From Lumbricus rubellus (lineage: Eukaryota; Annelida; Clitellata; Crassiclitellata; Lumbricidae), in contig OX243820.1 in NCBI GenBank assembly GCA_945859605.1, positions 29,722,100-29,786,099 on the forward strand: a stretch of 64,000 bases of DNA. Reading direction: 5' to 3'. Under the pieces are notes generated by a model, which was not told the origin of the DNA, made no database searches, and worked only from the letters and a program-made list of their open reading frames with translations. Within the stretch, counting starts at the first letter, position 1, and each line of letters starts with the position of its first letter. Below, one piece after another: positions 54,441 through 64,000 of the stretch. A program made the translations under genes and the position numbers.

Positions 54441-55364
54441 TGGTGGTAGATTTGTGCTGGTGGTTGTTGTTGTGGCAGTGGTTGTGGCATTTGGATTATG
54501 AAGCCTATGCATAGCGGATGAAATCATTGTGCTTTTCCATGATGTACGCATGGACATTATTGTTCTGCGGCTGCTGCTGTTCTGTCTGCCACTTGATTGG
54601 CCGCCGATGTAAGGAGTTGATAAAAGCTGTAGGAAGATGCTACGAGTCGTTTGTTTATCTGTTTGTCCTGATCATTGGTTTCGGAAGTCAGATCAATATT
54701 CTTACATTCAAGTCTCCTTTTTTTCTCTTTCAAGTGCATTTCACTGTGCATGTCATTCCCTATGCTAACAATTGTATTGCATTGATGTCTTATATCTGAC
54801 CGTGCACCTATAAATCGCTTGATATGTATTATATGCTAGGTATGTATGCATAAACGTACATACATTTTTAGGGGGGGGGAGGTAAATTATTTGCGTGTGC
54901 GAGTATAGCAAATATCGGGCTACTATTATATAATAAACACATCCCTGCATACGTAAGAACACACGCACACATAAGCATGCACGCACACATGCATAGGCTT
55001 ACATTAACATTTACATTTATACATGCATAGACCTACAAGGTCCTACATACGTATTTAAATTCATACATGCATGCATAGGCCTACATTGACACAAACATAC
55101 ATAATTATGTACACAAACTCATAATTATACATTAATGCACATTGCACGCATGCATATACAGTTTATACACACACTGTATGTGGATACACAAATTCAAAAA
55201 TTGAGCTGTATTATGCCAAAAACAAACAAATTTCTGCCTAGAGCAACGGCCTCTGTTGTAATAGGCCCTGGTCAAATCTGGATCCATCCATACACAAATT
55301 CATGCATATAAACATACATGTATTTACACAACCTGTATGTAGGCCTATACACAATTCCACATAC

Positions 55365-55838
55365 CTTGATACTTGAGCATAAACGTGTGCTGTGTGTTGA
55401 CGAAAACCTTGACTTCGTTTCCCATGGACAAATAGGCGACGGCCTCTCTCCTCCTTCCTCCACAAATCGTCGTATTCGTCGGTCCCTCCATGACGACGGC
55501 ATAAAGCAGGCAGTTGTTGGAGGAGTGAGACGGGGACGACGGTGGGCCGGTCGAGGTCGCCCTCACGCCGGCGGCGGCGGCAACCGACCCCTCGTCACCT
55601 GCTGCGGCAGACGGGTCCGGCCGTAAGTCCTGCAATTCGGTGATGGACGACATCACGAAATCTACCAACGTCAGGTTGATCTTCTGGTGGGGCTGGACCG
55701 TGATGACCCAGGGGCAGCCGGGCGATGACAGGGAGCTGGCGATCAGACCACCGCTGGTAGAGGTGTCCGACGGTAGGCTGTTCGACTGAGAGGAAGATGG
55801 GCAAGCGGAGCCTGTTCCTGCGGTGATGGATTTAGTGA
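55365..55838 (-). CDS. Lectin/CUB/sushi receptor, exon B: CUB-like domain
   Basis: A 474-base exon, acceptor 'ttctattttatag', donor 'gtatgt', phase 1-1. The translation begins VTKSITAGTGSACPSSSQSN, then GGLIASSLSSPGCPWVITVQ, PHQKINLTLVDFVMSS, an Ala/Gly/Ser-rich insert, then NNCLLYAVVMEGPTNTTICG, REAVAYLSMGNEVKVFVN and FMLKYQ before the C-P of the next exon. The order C-PW-I, GQ/HQ-INLTL-DF, C-YAV, TICGG and FLLKY is CUB-like. The roughly 35-residue low-complexity insert between the DF and second C regions is unusual. A ligand-binding extracellular role is inferred. Confidence 0.8.
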
Positions 55839-56044
55839 CTATAAAATAGAAACCATAACGACAACAGAACTATAAACTGTACCCACTGTACGAACTCTGA
55901 CAGTGCCAGTCCCAGGCTTGGATAAGGGAGGAGGGCGACACTAATCATTGTTGTTATGACACATTGTCGTTAAACATCAACCATATACTCTGGTGTAACC
56001 GATTATAATTTATCTGTTTGACACGCGCTGAAACCGGAATAACT

Positions 56045-56156
56045 GCGTGTGTGTGTGCCTGTGTGTGTGTGTGTGTAGGTGTGTGCTTGTGTGTGTGTGT
56101 GTGTGTGTGTAGGTGTGTGCTTGTGTGTGTGTGTGTGTGTGTGTGTAGGTGTGTGC

Positions 56157-56190
<34 letters not shown>

Positions 56191-56198
56191 GTGTGTGC

Positions 56199-56232
<34 letters not shown>

Positions 56233-56250
56233 GTGTGTGTGTGTGCGGTG
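56045..56250. repeat. (GT)n array with regularly spaced TAGGTGTGTGCTT interruptions
   Basis: The interrupter 'taggtgtgtgcttg' occurs four times (56,075, 56,110, 56,146, 56,188) and once shortened at 56,230. The intervening GT runs lengthen to the right. Confidence 0.93.
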
Positions 56251-56564
56251 ACCTGAAAAACTTATCTCGTTGGGTGACGAAAGGTCCTTGGTCAGCTTAC
56301 TTGTCACGGTGCTGCTCTTATTCGGATCTCTTCTCAAACGTCATAACAACAAATATTGCACTCGATAATTGAACGTTTACACTCCCAGCTTTCCTCACAA
56401 CTCGAGGTTAAAGTAAAACAACTCATGCATGAGTATAACTGGACTCTGTAATTTACGTGCAATTCTCTCCAAGTTCATTAATGCCATTCAGGAGGACAAG
56501 TGTTCGTCTATTCCTTAAAGTCGCTGCATTCAGCTTGAATACTCGAATACAGTCGTATACGAAC

Positions 56565-56750
56565 TCGTACATTTTTTAGTCATCCGGCCGAAACTTCCAG
56601 GAAAATACCCATTTTCGCGTCAAAAAAGTTCATTACCTTTTTTTAGCCATAGCACTCAACAATGGAGGAGGACAAATACATGGCCCCCCCCCCCAACACA
56701 TTCATTGAGGGTGACCATCCCCCTGCCCCTAAGTCTCCGCCCATGACAAT
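56565..56750. repeat. MITE-like remnant sharing the hAT internal module
   Basis: 'ttttttagtcatccggccga' and 'aaaaaagttcattaccttttttta' match the module inside MITEs at 14.3, 29.5 and 42.2 kb. A C-run at 56,684 and 'cccctaagtctccgcccatg' suggest a right terminus at about 56,746, abutting the exon A donor region. The ends are not clear. Confidence 0.45.
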
Positions 56751-56759
56751 AATAATTAC

Positions 56760-57041
56760 CTTTTTGACACACATAGGCAACTTCAAGGAACGACGTGAAA
56801 TCTTTCGGACAGGATCTCTTTTCGTGAAGAGAAATGACGCTTATCGAACACGTCTGACGTCCGGAGCATGCGCGTTCGAAGTCTGACGTCACATCCGTTC
56901 CGCATCCAATATGGCCGTAGCTCTTGCTGACGCAGCGACCGACATGCATCCGACCGTATCGGGCACTCTCTATGATCAGGACACGGTCCGTTGACGAACA
57001 CGTTCCGTTGAACGTCTCCCAGTCGCAGTACTCGCGGATCT
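56760..57041 (-). CDS. Lectin/CUB/sushi receptor, exon A: SUEL (Gal_Lectin) domain
   Basis: A 282-base exon, acceptor 'gttgttgtcttag', donor 'gtaatt', phase 1-1. It encodes almost a whole rhamnose/galactose-binding lectin (sea urchin egg lectin) domain: IREYCDWETFNGTC, VLIIESARYGRM, GRCVSKSYGHIGC, DVTSDFERACSGRQTCS and CPKDFTSFLEVAYVCQK. The YGR motif, eight cysteines in the expected order and the closing L-V-Y-C are hallmarks. The usual start (E-C, sugar-binding Glu) would straddle the upstream junction. It is the first of six matching exons running to 48,830. The gene's signal-peptide exon must lie above 57,041, and I could not identify it in the window. Many SUEL proteins bind carbohydrate; the actual ligand is unknown. 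Confidence 0.88.
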
Positions 57042-57079
57042 CTAAGACAACAACCGTTCACATAATTTTACTATAGTCG

Positions 57080-57160
57080 TGGCTGGGCTGGGAGCGCCTC
57101 TGAGTAGGCTTCTTGAACGAACGCAATTATACGTTTTTTGAATGAATGAATGAATGAATG
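57080..57160 (+). mobile_element. SINE tail fragment with (GAAT)n
   Basis: 'ggctgggagcgcctctgagtaggcttcttgaa' followed by 'tttttgaatgaatgaatgaatg'. Only the 3' tail is present. Confidence 0.6.
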
Positions 57161-57182
57161 AGTATAGTTTACGGTGAACACT

Positions 57183-57510
57183 GTCATCGTCATTGTCATC
57201 GTAGTCGTAGTCATCATCATCGTCCGTCATCATCATCATCATCGTCATCGTCAATTTCAAAATGGCAATCATTGTCACCATTATAATCATCGTAATCATC
57301 ATTATCATCACCTGGTCCAGCAGCATTATCATCATAATCGTAGTCGTCGTCATCTACGTTATGTTCGCCGTCGTCCTCGTTGTCGTCATCATCGAGATCA
57401 TCATCATAATTATCGTCACATTCACAGTCATCACTATCACTTACCATCATCATAATCAACAACAACATCATCGTCATCGTCATCATCATCGCCACCACCA
57501 CCATAGCTAT
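57183..57510. repeat. (TCA/GTC)n microsatellite
   Basis: Interrupted trinucleotide tract of about 330 bases. Confidence 0.93.
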
Positions 57511-57724
57511 CAGCATCATCACCCGTTCACCATACAGACGAACAAGACCGATAGACAGACAGATTGACAAACGTAACTTCACTGAACTAAGTGCAATCCT
57601 GCAGTAATATCAGTTCATTTGCCGGATGCATCATCAAGCCAGCCTCAGCCTCAGAGTGTTAATCAAAATCTATTATTCTCTCAGATTAAAGACAAAGAGA
57701 GCAGAACAAACAATAAAAAATTGT

Positions 57725-57984
57725 GGTTCATTGTGAGCCTGTTTGTTTGTCTGCATGTGTATCTGCTTATCTGTCTGTTCGTGATTATGTCTCAGTAACT
57801 CCCTGTCTGTATATGTCTATCAGCTTGTCTGCATTTGTGTTTGTTTGTCTGTTTGTTTGTCTATCTGTATGTCCGTTTGTCTGTATGTCTGTCTATACTG
57901 CCACATTCCTACAGATAATCTTATACTTTCTATCTGTATAAGCTTGTCTGTCTGCCTATTTCGTTAGTCTTTCTGGTCAGTCTT

Positions 57985-58025
<41 letters not shown>

Positions 58026-58026
58026 A

Positions 58027-58075
<49 letters not shown>

Positions 58076-58110
58076 GATTACCCATTTTGTCTGTCTTTCT
58101 CTCTGTCTGT
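57725..58110. repeat. (TCTG)n microsatellite
   Basis: TGTT/TCTG-rich lead-in and a nearly pure (TCTG)n core at 57,985-58,076. Confidence 0.95.
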
Positions 58111-58445
58111 CTTTGTCGCTGTGTGTTTTAACCACCCTTTCACAAAACCCACGTCTCTCCTTTTTATGAGGAAAGTCGCGTCCGTTGTGTGGTCCAAGAA
58201 TTGACAGTTATGGATGGATGACGCGTCTCTCTCTAATTCCGTCTCAATGTCCGAGTTCGTCAGCCACTGATTAGCCGTGATGTCTGATGGTAGGTCTCTA
58301 GTCTCTGGTTTCTGGTCTCAGTTGGTCGACTACGTGTCGCTTGTTGTATGCAGGAAAGACATAAAAACTTAATTTGTGCTACATGTAGGCCTACTTTGCA
58401 CACACTGCTCTTCAGATGCGATGGAGAGTTTGTATGTGCACTTGT

Positions 58446-58642
58446 TATAACGCAACTTCAAGCTCCCCTCACTCCGAGGCGCTCCCGAATGCAGAGCGGA
58501 CACTGCATCGGAGTTTCACGCCGAAGCGCTGAACAATTGTGAGTGAAGGACTTGCCCGAGGTCCTTACGCGGTGAGGTGGATTCGAACCTCGAATTAACC
58601 TTCCGGCTCCAAGGCAATGACGCCACCACTACACCACCGCGG
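58446..58642 (-). mobile_element. tRNA-derived SINE, family A
   Basis: Minus-strand head 'GGTGGTGTAGTGGTGGCG' (A box) and 'GAGGTTCGAATCCACC' (B box near 58,577-58,592), then the body and the 'CTTGAAGTTGCGTTATAA' tail, as in the 18.8 kb copy. Confidence 0.82.
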
Positions 58643-58934
58643 TTTAGGGTAATGCTAAACATTCTGACACGAAGAGCACACGGACTCGAGATCGTTTCCC
58701 GCTATACCATCCCTCAAAGGTACACTCAACCTTCCAATCGGCAGATGGCATTGGTAAAATGAAAGGTAGGGTTTATTGTGTTAATTATGGAATGATCGAC
58801 GGTTTAGTATGCACTCGCCGACACGTAGGACTTCATGTTTGTTGTGTGAAAAGAGCGCGTCGCGAGGTCGTGGGTTCGAAGACTGTCTATATGGAAGATT
58901 AACTTTCAATAATTGCCAAAGCTACATGTATCTT

Positions 58935-58965
<31 letters not shown>

Positions 58966-60480
58966 CAAATCAGTTCCTATAAATGTATTCATTTGGCAGA
59001 GATGGGTAGGAATAAATGAGTTCCATTGTTCTCGGTCATTTGTCTCCCAATGTCATTCCACGTGTTGTTATGTCCCCATTAAATGCTTTCAATCCAGTAT
59101 TTATCTGTTTTTGTTTCCAAATGCATCGATCTCCCGTGTTGTAGACCTACAGATACCGCATTTTGTGGCAATCTGTCATATTCTGACATTCACTCGACCT
59201 ACACAAACCATTAGCGCGGTGAACGAATTTTAAATCTACTATTGTTTTTTGTTTATTATTTATTATCCTCGGTTATACGCCACAAAACTCATTTTGACAA
59301 CCTTTCTGACTAGACACAGCGCTCGTGAATAAGCTGGTTCTCCGCATGCGCTTGGCTTTCGAGTGGCGCTCTAGAAATTTGGAGATCACAATCGCGATTA
59401 TTGACTTGTAGGCCTACATGTATGTCACATCAGTATTTACATGAGAATGTTTTAAATTTTAAAACAAATGCAAAAATATTCAAAAACATAACATTAACGA
59501 GGGTCAATGTATCAGCTGAAAAAGGTCTGAATGAACCCGGTGAGACTCCGCTTATTTGCAAGATTAGTTCATTCATAAAGTAAATACAAAGCATCAAGAA
59601 ATACACAATAAGACAATGAGTCGCTATTACATTCTTTAGACGATTGTGGGTTGGTCCCCGATGAGAGCCACGCACTGTTAACTCACTGTTAATAAAATTA
59701 CGATGATAACTGAGGGTGATCATCAAAATGTCCATCATTACTGCTGAGCTTCTGCCATGGTTCCCTGGGCGCCGACTGATATCCGACAGCGTCGTTCATT
59801 CTCTGTCGCTGGTCCTACAACTGGAATGGCCCCTCTGTTACACTTGGGTCACTCCACTCTGTTCCATAAGAACACCAAAACTGTCTTATTTAGCCGTGGT
59901 TGGGCTGGGAGCGTTTCTGCGAAGCCTGTACCCTGAAGAGGGTTTGTATATAAAGTTTCGAAATAAATAAATAAATACTATCACTGTCACGCAGATTATT
60001 TAGAAATTTGCTAGAATCATCACTCTCCGTTACAGAAATCTTCCTCTTGTTTCTTGCTCCCCCCCAACCGACATTGTTAAGCCTAGCCATTGTTCTAAGA
60101 CATTGCAAACGTTTAGCTCCTTCTTGGCATGCTCATACCGAAAACGAACATCCCATAAAGTACTCCATTCCCCACTTCGATTCCCTCTGACTTTTCCACG
60201 CGCCATCGCTTCCATTAATTCCCCCTCCATCATCTTATCTGCCCACAGCAATGAGTTAATTAAAGCGGGCGTTGGGGGACGTGACCGCACCGCCGATCTA
60301 ACCCCACCAGCACCCCCACCCCAGCCCAATCAGATCAGCTCATCATGGGTTAGACCAACGTTCGATGATTTAGCGCCGCGTTTCTGGCGCTATAGAAATC
60401 AATTCCTTGTTTAGACTGCGAGAGCACGATTTCGCTCGAGTCGACGGCTGACTCACGCATCATTGGCCGTCATCGGCCTC
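58643..60480. other. Intergenic with a SINE tail, no gene seen
   Basis: A plus-strand SINE tail with (AAAT)n lies at 59,885-59,980 ('ggctgggagcgtttctgcga...gtatataaagtttcgaaataaataaat'). A short tRNA B-box-like 'gtgggttcgaag' lies at 58,870. Open frames here lack recognisable features. Confidence 0.45.
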
Positions 60481-60484
60481 AGTA

Positions 60485-60810
60485 ATCCGAGAGGCAGAGG
60501 GAGGGGCAGAGGCATAGGCAGAGGAAGAGGCAGAGGCAGAGTCGGAGGCAGAGGCAGAGGCAGTGGCAGAGGAAGAAACAGAGTTACAGACAGAGGCAGA
60601 GGAAGAAACAGAGTTACAGACAGAGACAGTGGCAGAGGCAGAGGCAGAGGCACTGGCAGAGGAAGAAACAGAGTTACAGACAGAGACAGAGGCAGAGGAA
60701 GAAACAGAGTTACAGACAGAGGCAAAGACAGAGATAGAGGATGAAACAGAGTTACAGACAGACACAGAGGCAGAGGCAGAGATAGAGACAGAGACAGAGA
60801 CAGAGCCAAT
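60485..60810. repeat. (GGCAGA)n hexanucleotide with higher-order units
   Basis: GGCAGA units are interrupted by 'ggaagaaacagagttacagac' blocks at about 60,570, 60,600, 60,660 and 60,695, with a fifth variant near 60,740. Frames on both strands stay open because the unit is a multiple of three. Confidence 0.93.
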
Positions 60811-61014
60811 GATGGTGAATACAAAAAAAACCACGGATCTCTCATCGCTCTGCACCTCATCGCCCTCGTTCAGCATCCTCATTCCTCATATAAGCTTACA
60901 TCTCTTCCACTGCACCCCACCTCGCCTACATTGTTCCATGCAAGGCAAGACAAAACAAGACAAGGATACATAATGTATATCGTGGATCATACATGCACAC
61001 GCTCATGTACATGT

Positions 61015-61140
61015 ACGCACATACACACACACTTATAAACACACACAAGCAAATACAAACACACACTCCTTCACACTCACGCTTTTGTGTGTGTGTGTGT
61101 CTGTGTGTTTGTGTGTGTGTCTGTGTGTTTGTGAGAGTGT
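61015..61140. repeat. (CA)n then (GT)n inverted dinucleotide pair
   Basis: CA-rich text at 61,017-61,070 and GT-rich text at 61,087-61,135 face each other and could fold back. Confidence 0.8.
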
Positions 61141-61599
61141 GCGTCAAGAAAACGCGCATAATACTGCCCTCTGGCTGTCTCGCAAAAACACTGCAAAGTG
61201 CGATACATAATCTTGTAATCTTTATACAATTATCTGTGCATGATATTTCGACCACATTTATAATTTATGTATTATAAATAAATAAATATAAATTCATGCG
61301 ATACTTATATAATATAGGCTATTATATATATACCATGCATCTATTATGAGCATTATATAAATATAAGGATATTATATAAATATATATTATATATGTATAT
61401 ATTTATATGTATACATAATATGATCGATGAGAAACGAGCATCGACTGGAGCTACGAACATTATTGCATTTGCAGCGTGGAAATTACCCGATCCGATGAGA
61501 TTATCCCACTATAAGTTACATCATACATCTACTACAGTAAGATGGAAGAAGTGATTACATGGAAACGATAATCGATTACTGCTGCAACGTTCTCTTCCT

Positions 61600-61855
61600 C
61601 TCTTAGATCAGATATATATATATATTCTTAGATCAGATATATATATATTCTTAGATCAGATATATATATTTATATTCTTAGATCAGATCTATATATATAT
61701 TCTTAGATCAGATATATATTATATTCTTAGATCAGATATATTATATATATATATATTATATTCTTAGATCAGATATATATATATATATTCTTAGATCAGA
61801 TATATTCTTAGGTCAGATATATATATATTCTTAGATCAGATATATATTCGGTTAC
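61600..61855. repeat. AT-rich minisatellite, unit ttcttagatcagatatatata
   Basis: About ten units, each 'ttcttagatcagatata' followed by a TA run of variable length; one unit has 'aggtcag'. Confidence 0.95.
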
Positions 61856-63430
61856 ATGTAGGAATATAATTTATGTGTATTTTTCTCATGATGGAATATT
61901 AATAGCCACTGCATGGTTCTGAGAGTCGTGACGAAAGAGCATGAGCCAAGGAAATGCGAGACGCATTGTCTCTTCTGCTGCAGGTCTAGATGACACACGT
62001 TCGTCCCATTCTTTGTTTGTGGATTCGTCTGTTTGTCTGTGTGTGTCTGTGTGTATGTGTGTGTGTGTTTATGTCTGCGAGCGTCTGTATGCGTGTCTGT
62101 CCGTGGTTGTCTGCCTGCTTGGACGTCCGTCTGCATGTCTGTCTGTCTGCTGTCAGTCATTACGCCTGTCTATCTATCTATACCAGTTTGTCTCTTCTGT
62201 CTGTTGCTTGTCTGTCTATAGCTGCCTTTGCCTTCTGTACGTCTGTCTGTCTTTCTGTCTACATGTCTGCTTTCAGTCTGTGTGCCCGTCTGCATGTCTG
62301 TCTAGCTGTCTGTCTATCAATCTGTCTGTCTGCCTGTATATAGGCCTATATAGCTGTCTCTCTCTGTATGCCCGTCAGTCTGTTTGCCTGTCCGCCTTCC
62401 TATTTATTTGCCTATCTGTCTGTCAGTCTGTTTGTATCCGTGTCACTCGGCATCTCTCTCTCTATATGAGGCTCTTATAGATGGGACATTTCGTTGTTTG
62501 CCTCGCTCTTCATTTCTCGACGGCGGCAGATGGCTGCCAACGAGATCTCCAACGGAATTGTCGTCAGCTAATACGCCTTCCAAACAGATCCAATTGGCTG
62601 CTGCTGCTGGTGCTGCTGCTGCTGCTGGTGCTGCTGCTGCTGCTGCTGGTGCCTCTGCTGCTGCTGCTGCTGCTGCTTGGATGATCGTCTGAGTGCTCCA
62701 TCCTTCGAATCATCATCGGGCTGCAGCGCGAATAATAAAGCTCTTCTCCCTCAGTATAATGCTCTTGCTTTCATGCACCCTGTATACTAGGTCGTAATCT
62801 CCGATGACCAGGGCTAATCTAATTTCGTCTTAACCAACCTTCTGTAGCATATGCAGACCAGATGGACATTGAGGCCAGGCCATGGCATGCAGTCGTGTTT
62901 GAGCTATATCTAGTCTAGCTCAGGGTGCATGTAGTGGATATTTGCGTGCTTGAGATGCCTGATTAATATCTGACACCTGAGGTCCCTAGATAATATAATT
63001 ATACCTCAGGTAAAACAGCATAAAAATCGTTTAATTAACTTCATTGTTAATCATATTGTGTTACTGACGATAATTCTGTTGAATATAATGAAAGAATCTT
63101 GACATGTTCTAGCCATCCTAGAATGAATTTTTACGTATATATACCCGGGTAATTTGTAAAAAAGATCTTTATGGATCTAAACGCTTCACTTTGATTAGTT
63201 TACTCATATTGCGTACGTCACGTGATAAAGGTAAACAAGTAAGCATGCTCTTTGATAACCAACTGCCAATTCCGCTTTAGTGTAGAGTCATTTAATAGAC
63301 GATATTTAAAAGACTATCATGAGACTGCGGCACGTCAAAATACTATATGCGAGCTGCAGCATTTCCTTTCAAAACACATGAATTAAAGCAACGCTTACAA
63401 GAATAATATATCTTAATCAGTTCTTGAGCA
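61856..63430. other. Low-complexity and unique DNA, no gene seen
   Basis: TCTG-rich text at 62,020-62,460 and a (CTG)n run at 62,600-62,680. The CTG run gives a Leu-rich plus frame that mimics a signal peptide but has no support. The rest is unrecognised. Confidence 0.5.
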
Positions 63431-63439
63431 AATAACCGA

Positions 63440-64000
63440 CTTATGAATCGTGTTTTAAGACAGAGTATACAAGAAAATAGGAATCGTGTTTTAAGACAGA
63501 ATATAAAAATTATGCAAGACAATAGGAATCGTGTTTTAAGGCAGAGTATATTACAAGGCAATAGGAATCGTGTTTTAAGGCAGAGTATATTACAAGACAA
63601 TAGGAATCGTGTTTTAAGACAGAGAGTATGTATACAAGACAATAGGAATCGTGTTTTAAGACAGAGTATACAAGACAATATGAATCGTGTTTTAAGACAG
63701 AGAGTATAATTATTACAAGACAATAGGAATCGTGTTTTAAGACAGAGTATATTACAAGACAATAGGAATCGTGTTTTAAGACAGAGTATATTACAAGACA
63801 ATAGGAATCGTGTTTTAAGACAGAGTATATTACAAGACAATAGGAATCGTGTTTTAAGACAGAGTATATTACAGGACAATAGGAATCGTGTTTTAAGACA
63901 GAGTATAGCCTACAAGACAATAGGAATCGTGTTTTAAGACAGAGTATATTACAAGACAATAGGAATCGTGTTTTAAGACAGAGTATAGCCTACAAGACAA
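63440..64000. repeat. 39-bp satellite, at least 13 units, continuing past the window
   Basis: The unit is 'aatcgtgttttaagacagag' plus 'tatattacaagacaatagg'. Length variants come from changes in the 'tatattac' spacer (tatac, tatgtatac, tataattattac, tatagcctac). As 39 is a multiple of three, long frames stay open on both strands. The array is near uniform on the right and more variable on the left. Confidence 0.97.

Noticed and set aside
53683..54490. Poly-His, poly-Trp and poly-Val ORFs
   Set aside because: Translations of (GGT)n/(ACC)n microsatellite DNA.
60453..60973. Ser/Leu-rich, Arg/Gly-rich and Glu/Thr-rich ORFs of up to 140 codons
   Set aside because: All are frames of the GGCAGA hexanucleotide repeat.
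62481..62692. Plus-strand ORF ending in a Leu-rich stretch resembling a signal peptide
   Set aside because: The Leu run is a CTG trinucleotide repeat. It is also on the wrong strand for the lectin receptor.
63440..64000. CRISPR-like array of regular repeats
   Set aside because: The spacers are near identical, the repeat is AT-rich and the genome is eukaryotic; it is a satellite.

Overview
The window is metazoan nuclear DNA. It has GT-AG introns, intronless rhodopsin-like GPCR genes, abundant microsatellites, and fossils of LINEs, tRNA-derived SINEs, Tc1/mariner, hAT-like MITEs and a Helitron-like element. A galactose-binding-lectin (SUEL)/CUB/sushi membrane protein and the very frequent palindrome TAGGCCTA suggest a marine invertebrate, perhaps an echinoderm or other deuterostome. 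That taxonomic call is a weak inference; nothing here is diagnostic.

Layout. (1) 1-5,540: three recent tandem copies of one GPCR gene with their flanks. (2) 5.5-18 kb: gene-poor DNA with a 5'-truncated LINE split by a 291-bp MITE, a coiled-coil ORF of unknown nature, hAT-like MITEs, SINEs and a mariner fossil. (3) 18.2-25.0 kb: a fourth GPCR whose inferred promoter and 5'UTR exon lie about 5.4 kb upstream, across an intron holding a Helitron-like element with long C-rich and G-rich tracts. (4) 25-45.7 kb: GPCR5 (33.5 kb) and GPCR6 (44.6 kb) with recognisably paralogous promoters, separated by transposon remnants, including a 1,024-bp mariner element and a decayed LINE reverse transcriptase. 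(5) 45.7-48.6 kb: no recognisable gene. (6) 48.8-57.0 kb, minus strand: six phase-compatible exons of a single-pass receptor (SUEL lectin, CUB-like, sushi-like, TM helix, 255-residue tail); its signal-peptide exon was not found. (7) 57-64 kb: microsatellites, a SINE and a 39-bp satellite running off the window end.

The six GPCRs form one family in two subgroups (copies 1-3; copies 4-6). All read Asn where class A receptors normally have Asp2.50, and Asp where they normally have Asn7.49. They also lack Trp4.50 and the CWxP motif. No ligand can be assigned. The lectin-type receptor lies on the opposite strand and shows no evident functional link to the GPCR array.

Coordinates of transposon and exon ends were read by eye. 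Copy identities were judged by inspection, not computed.
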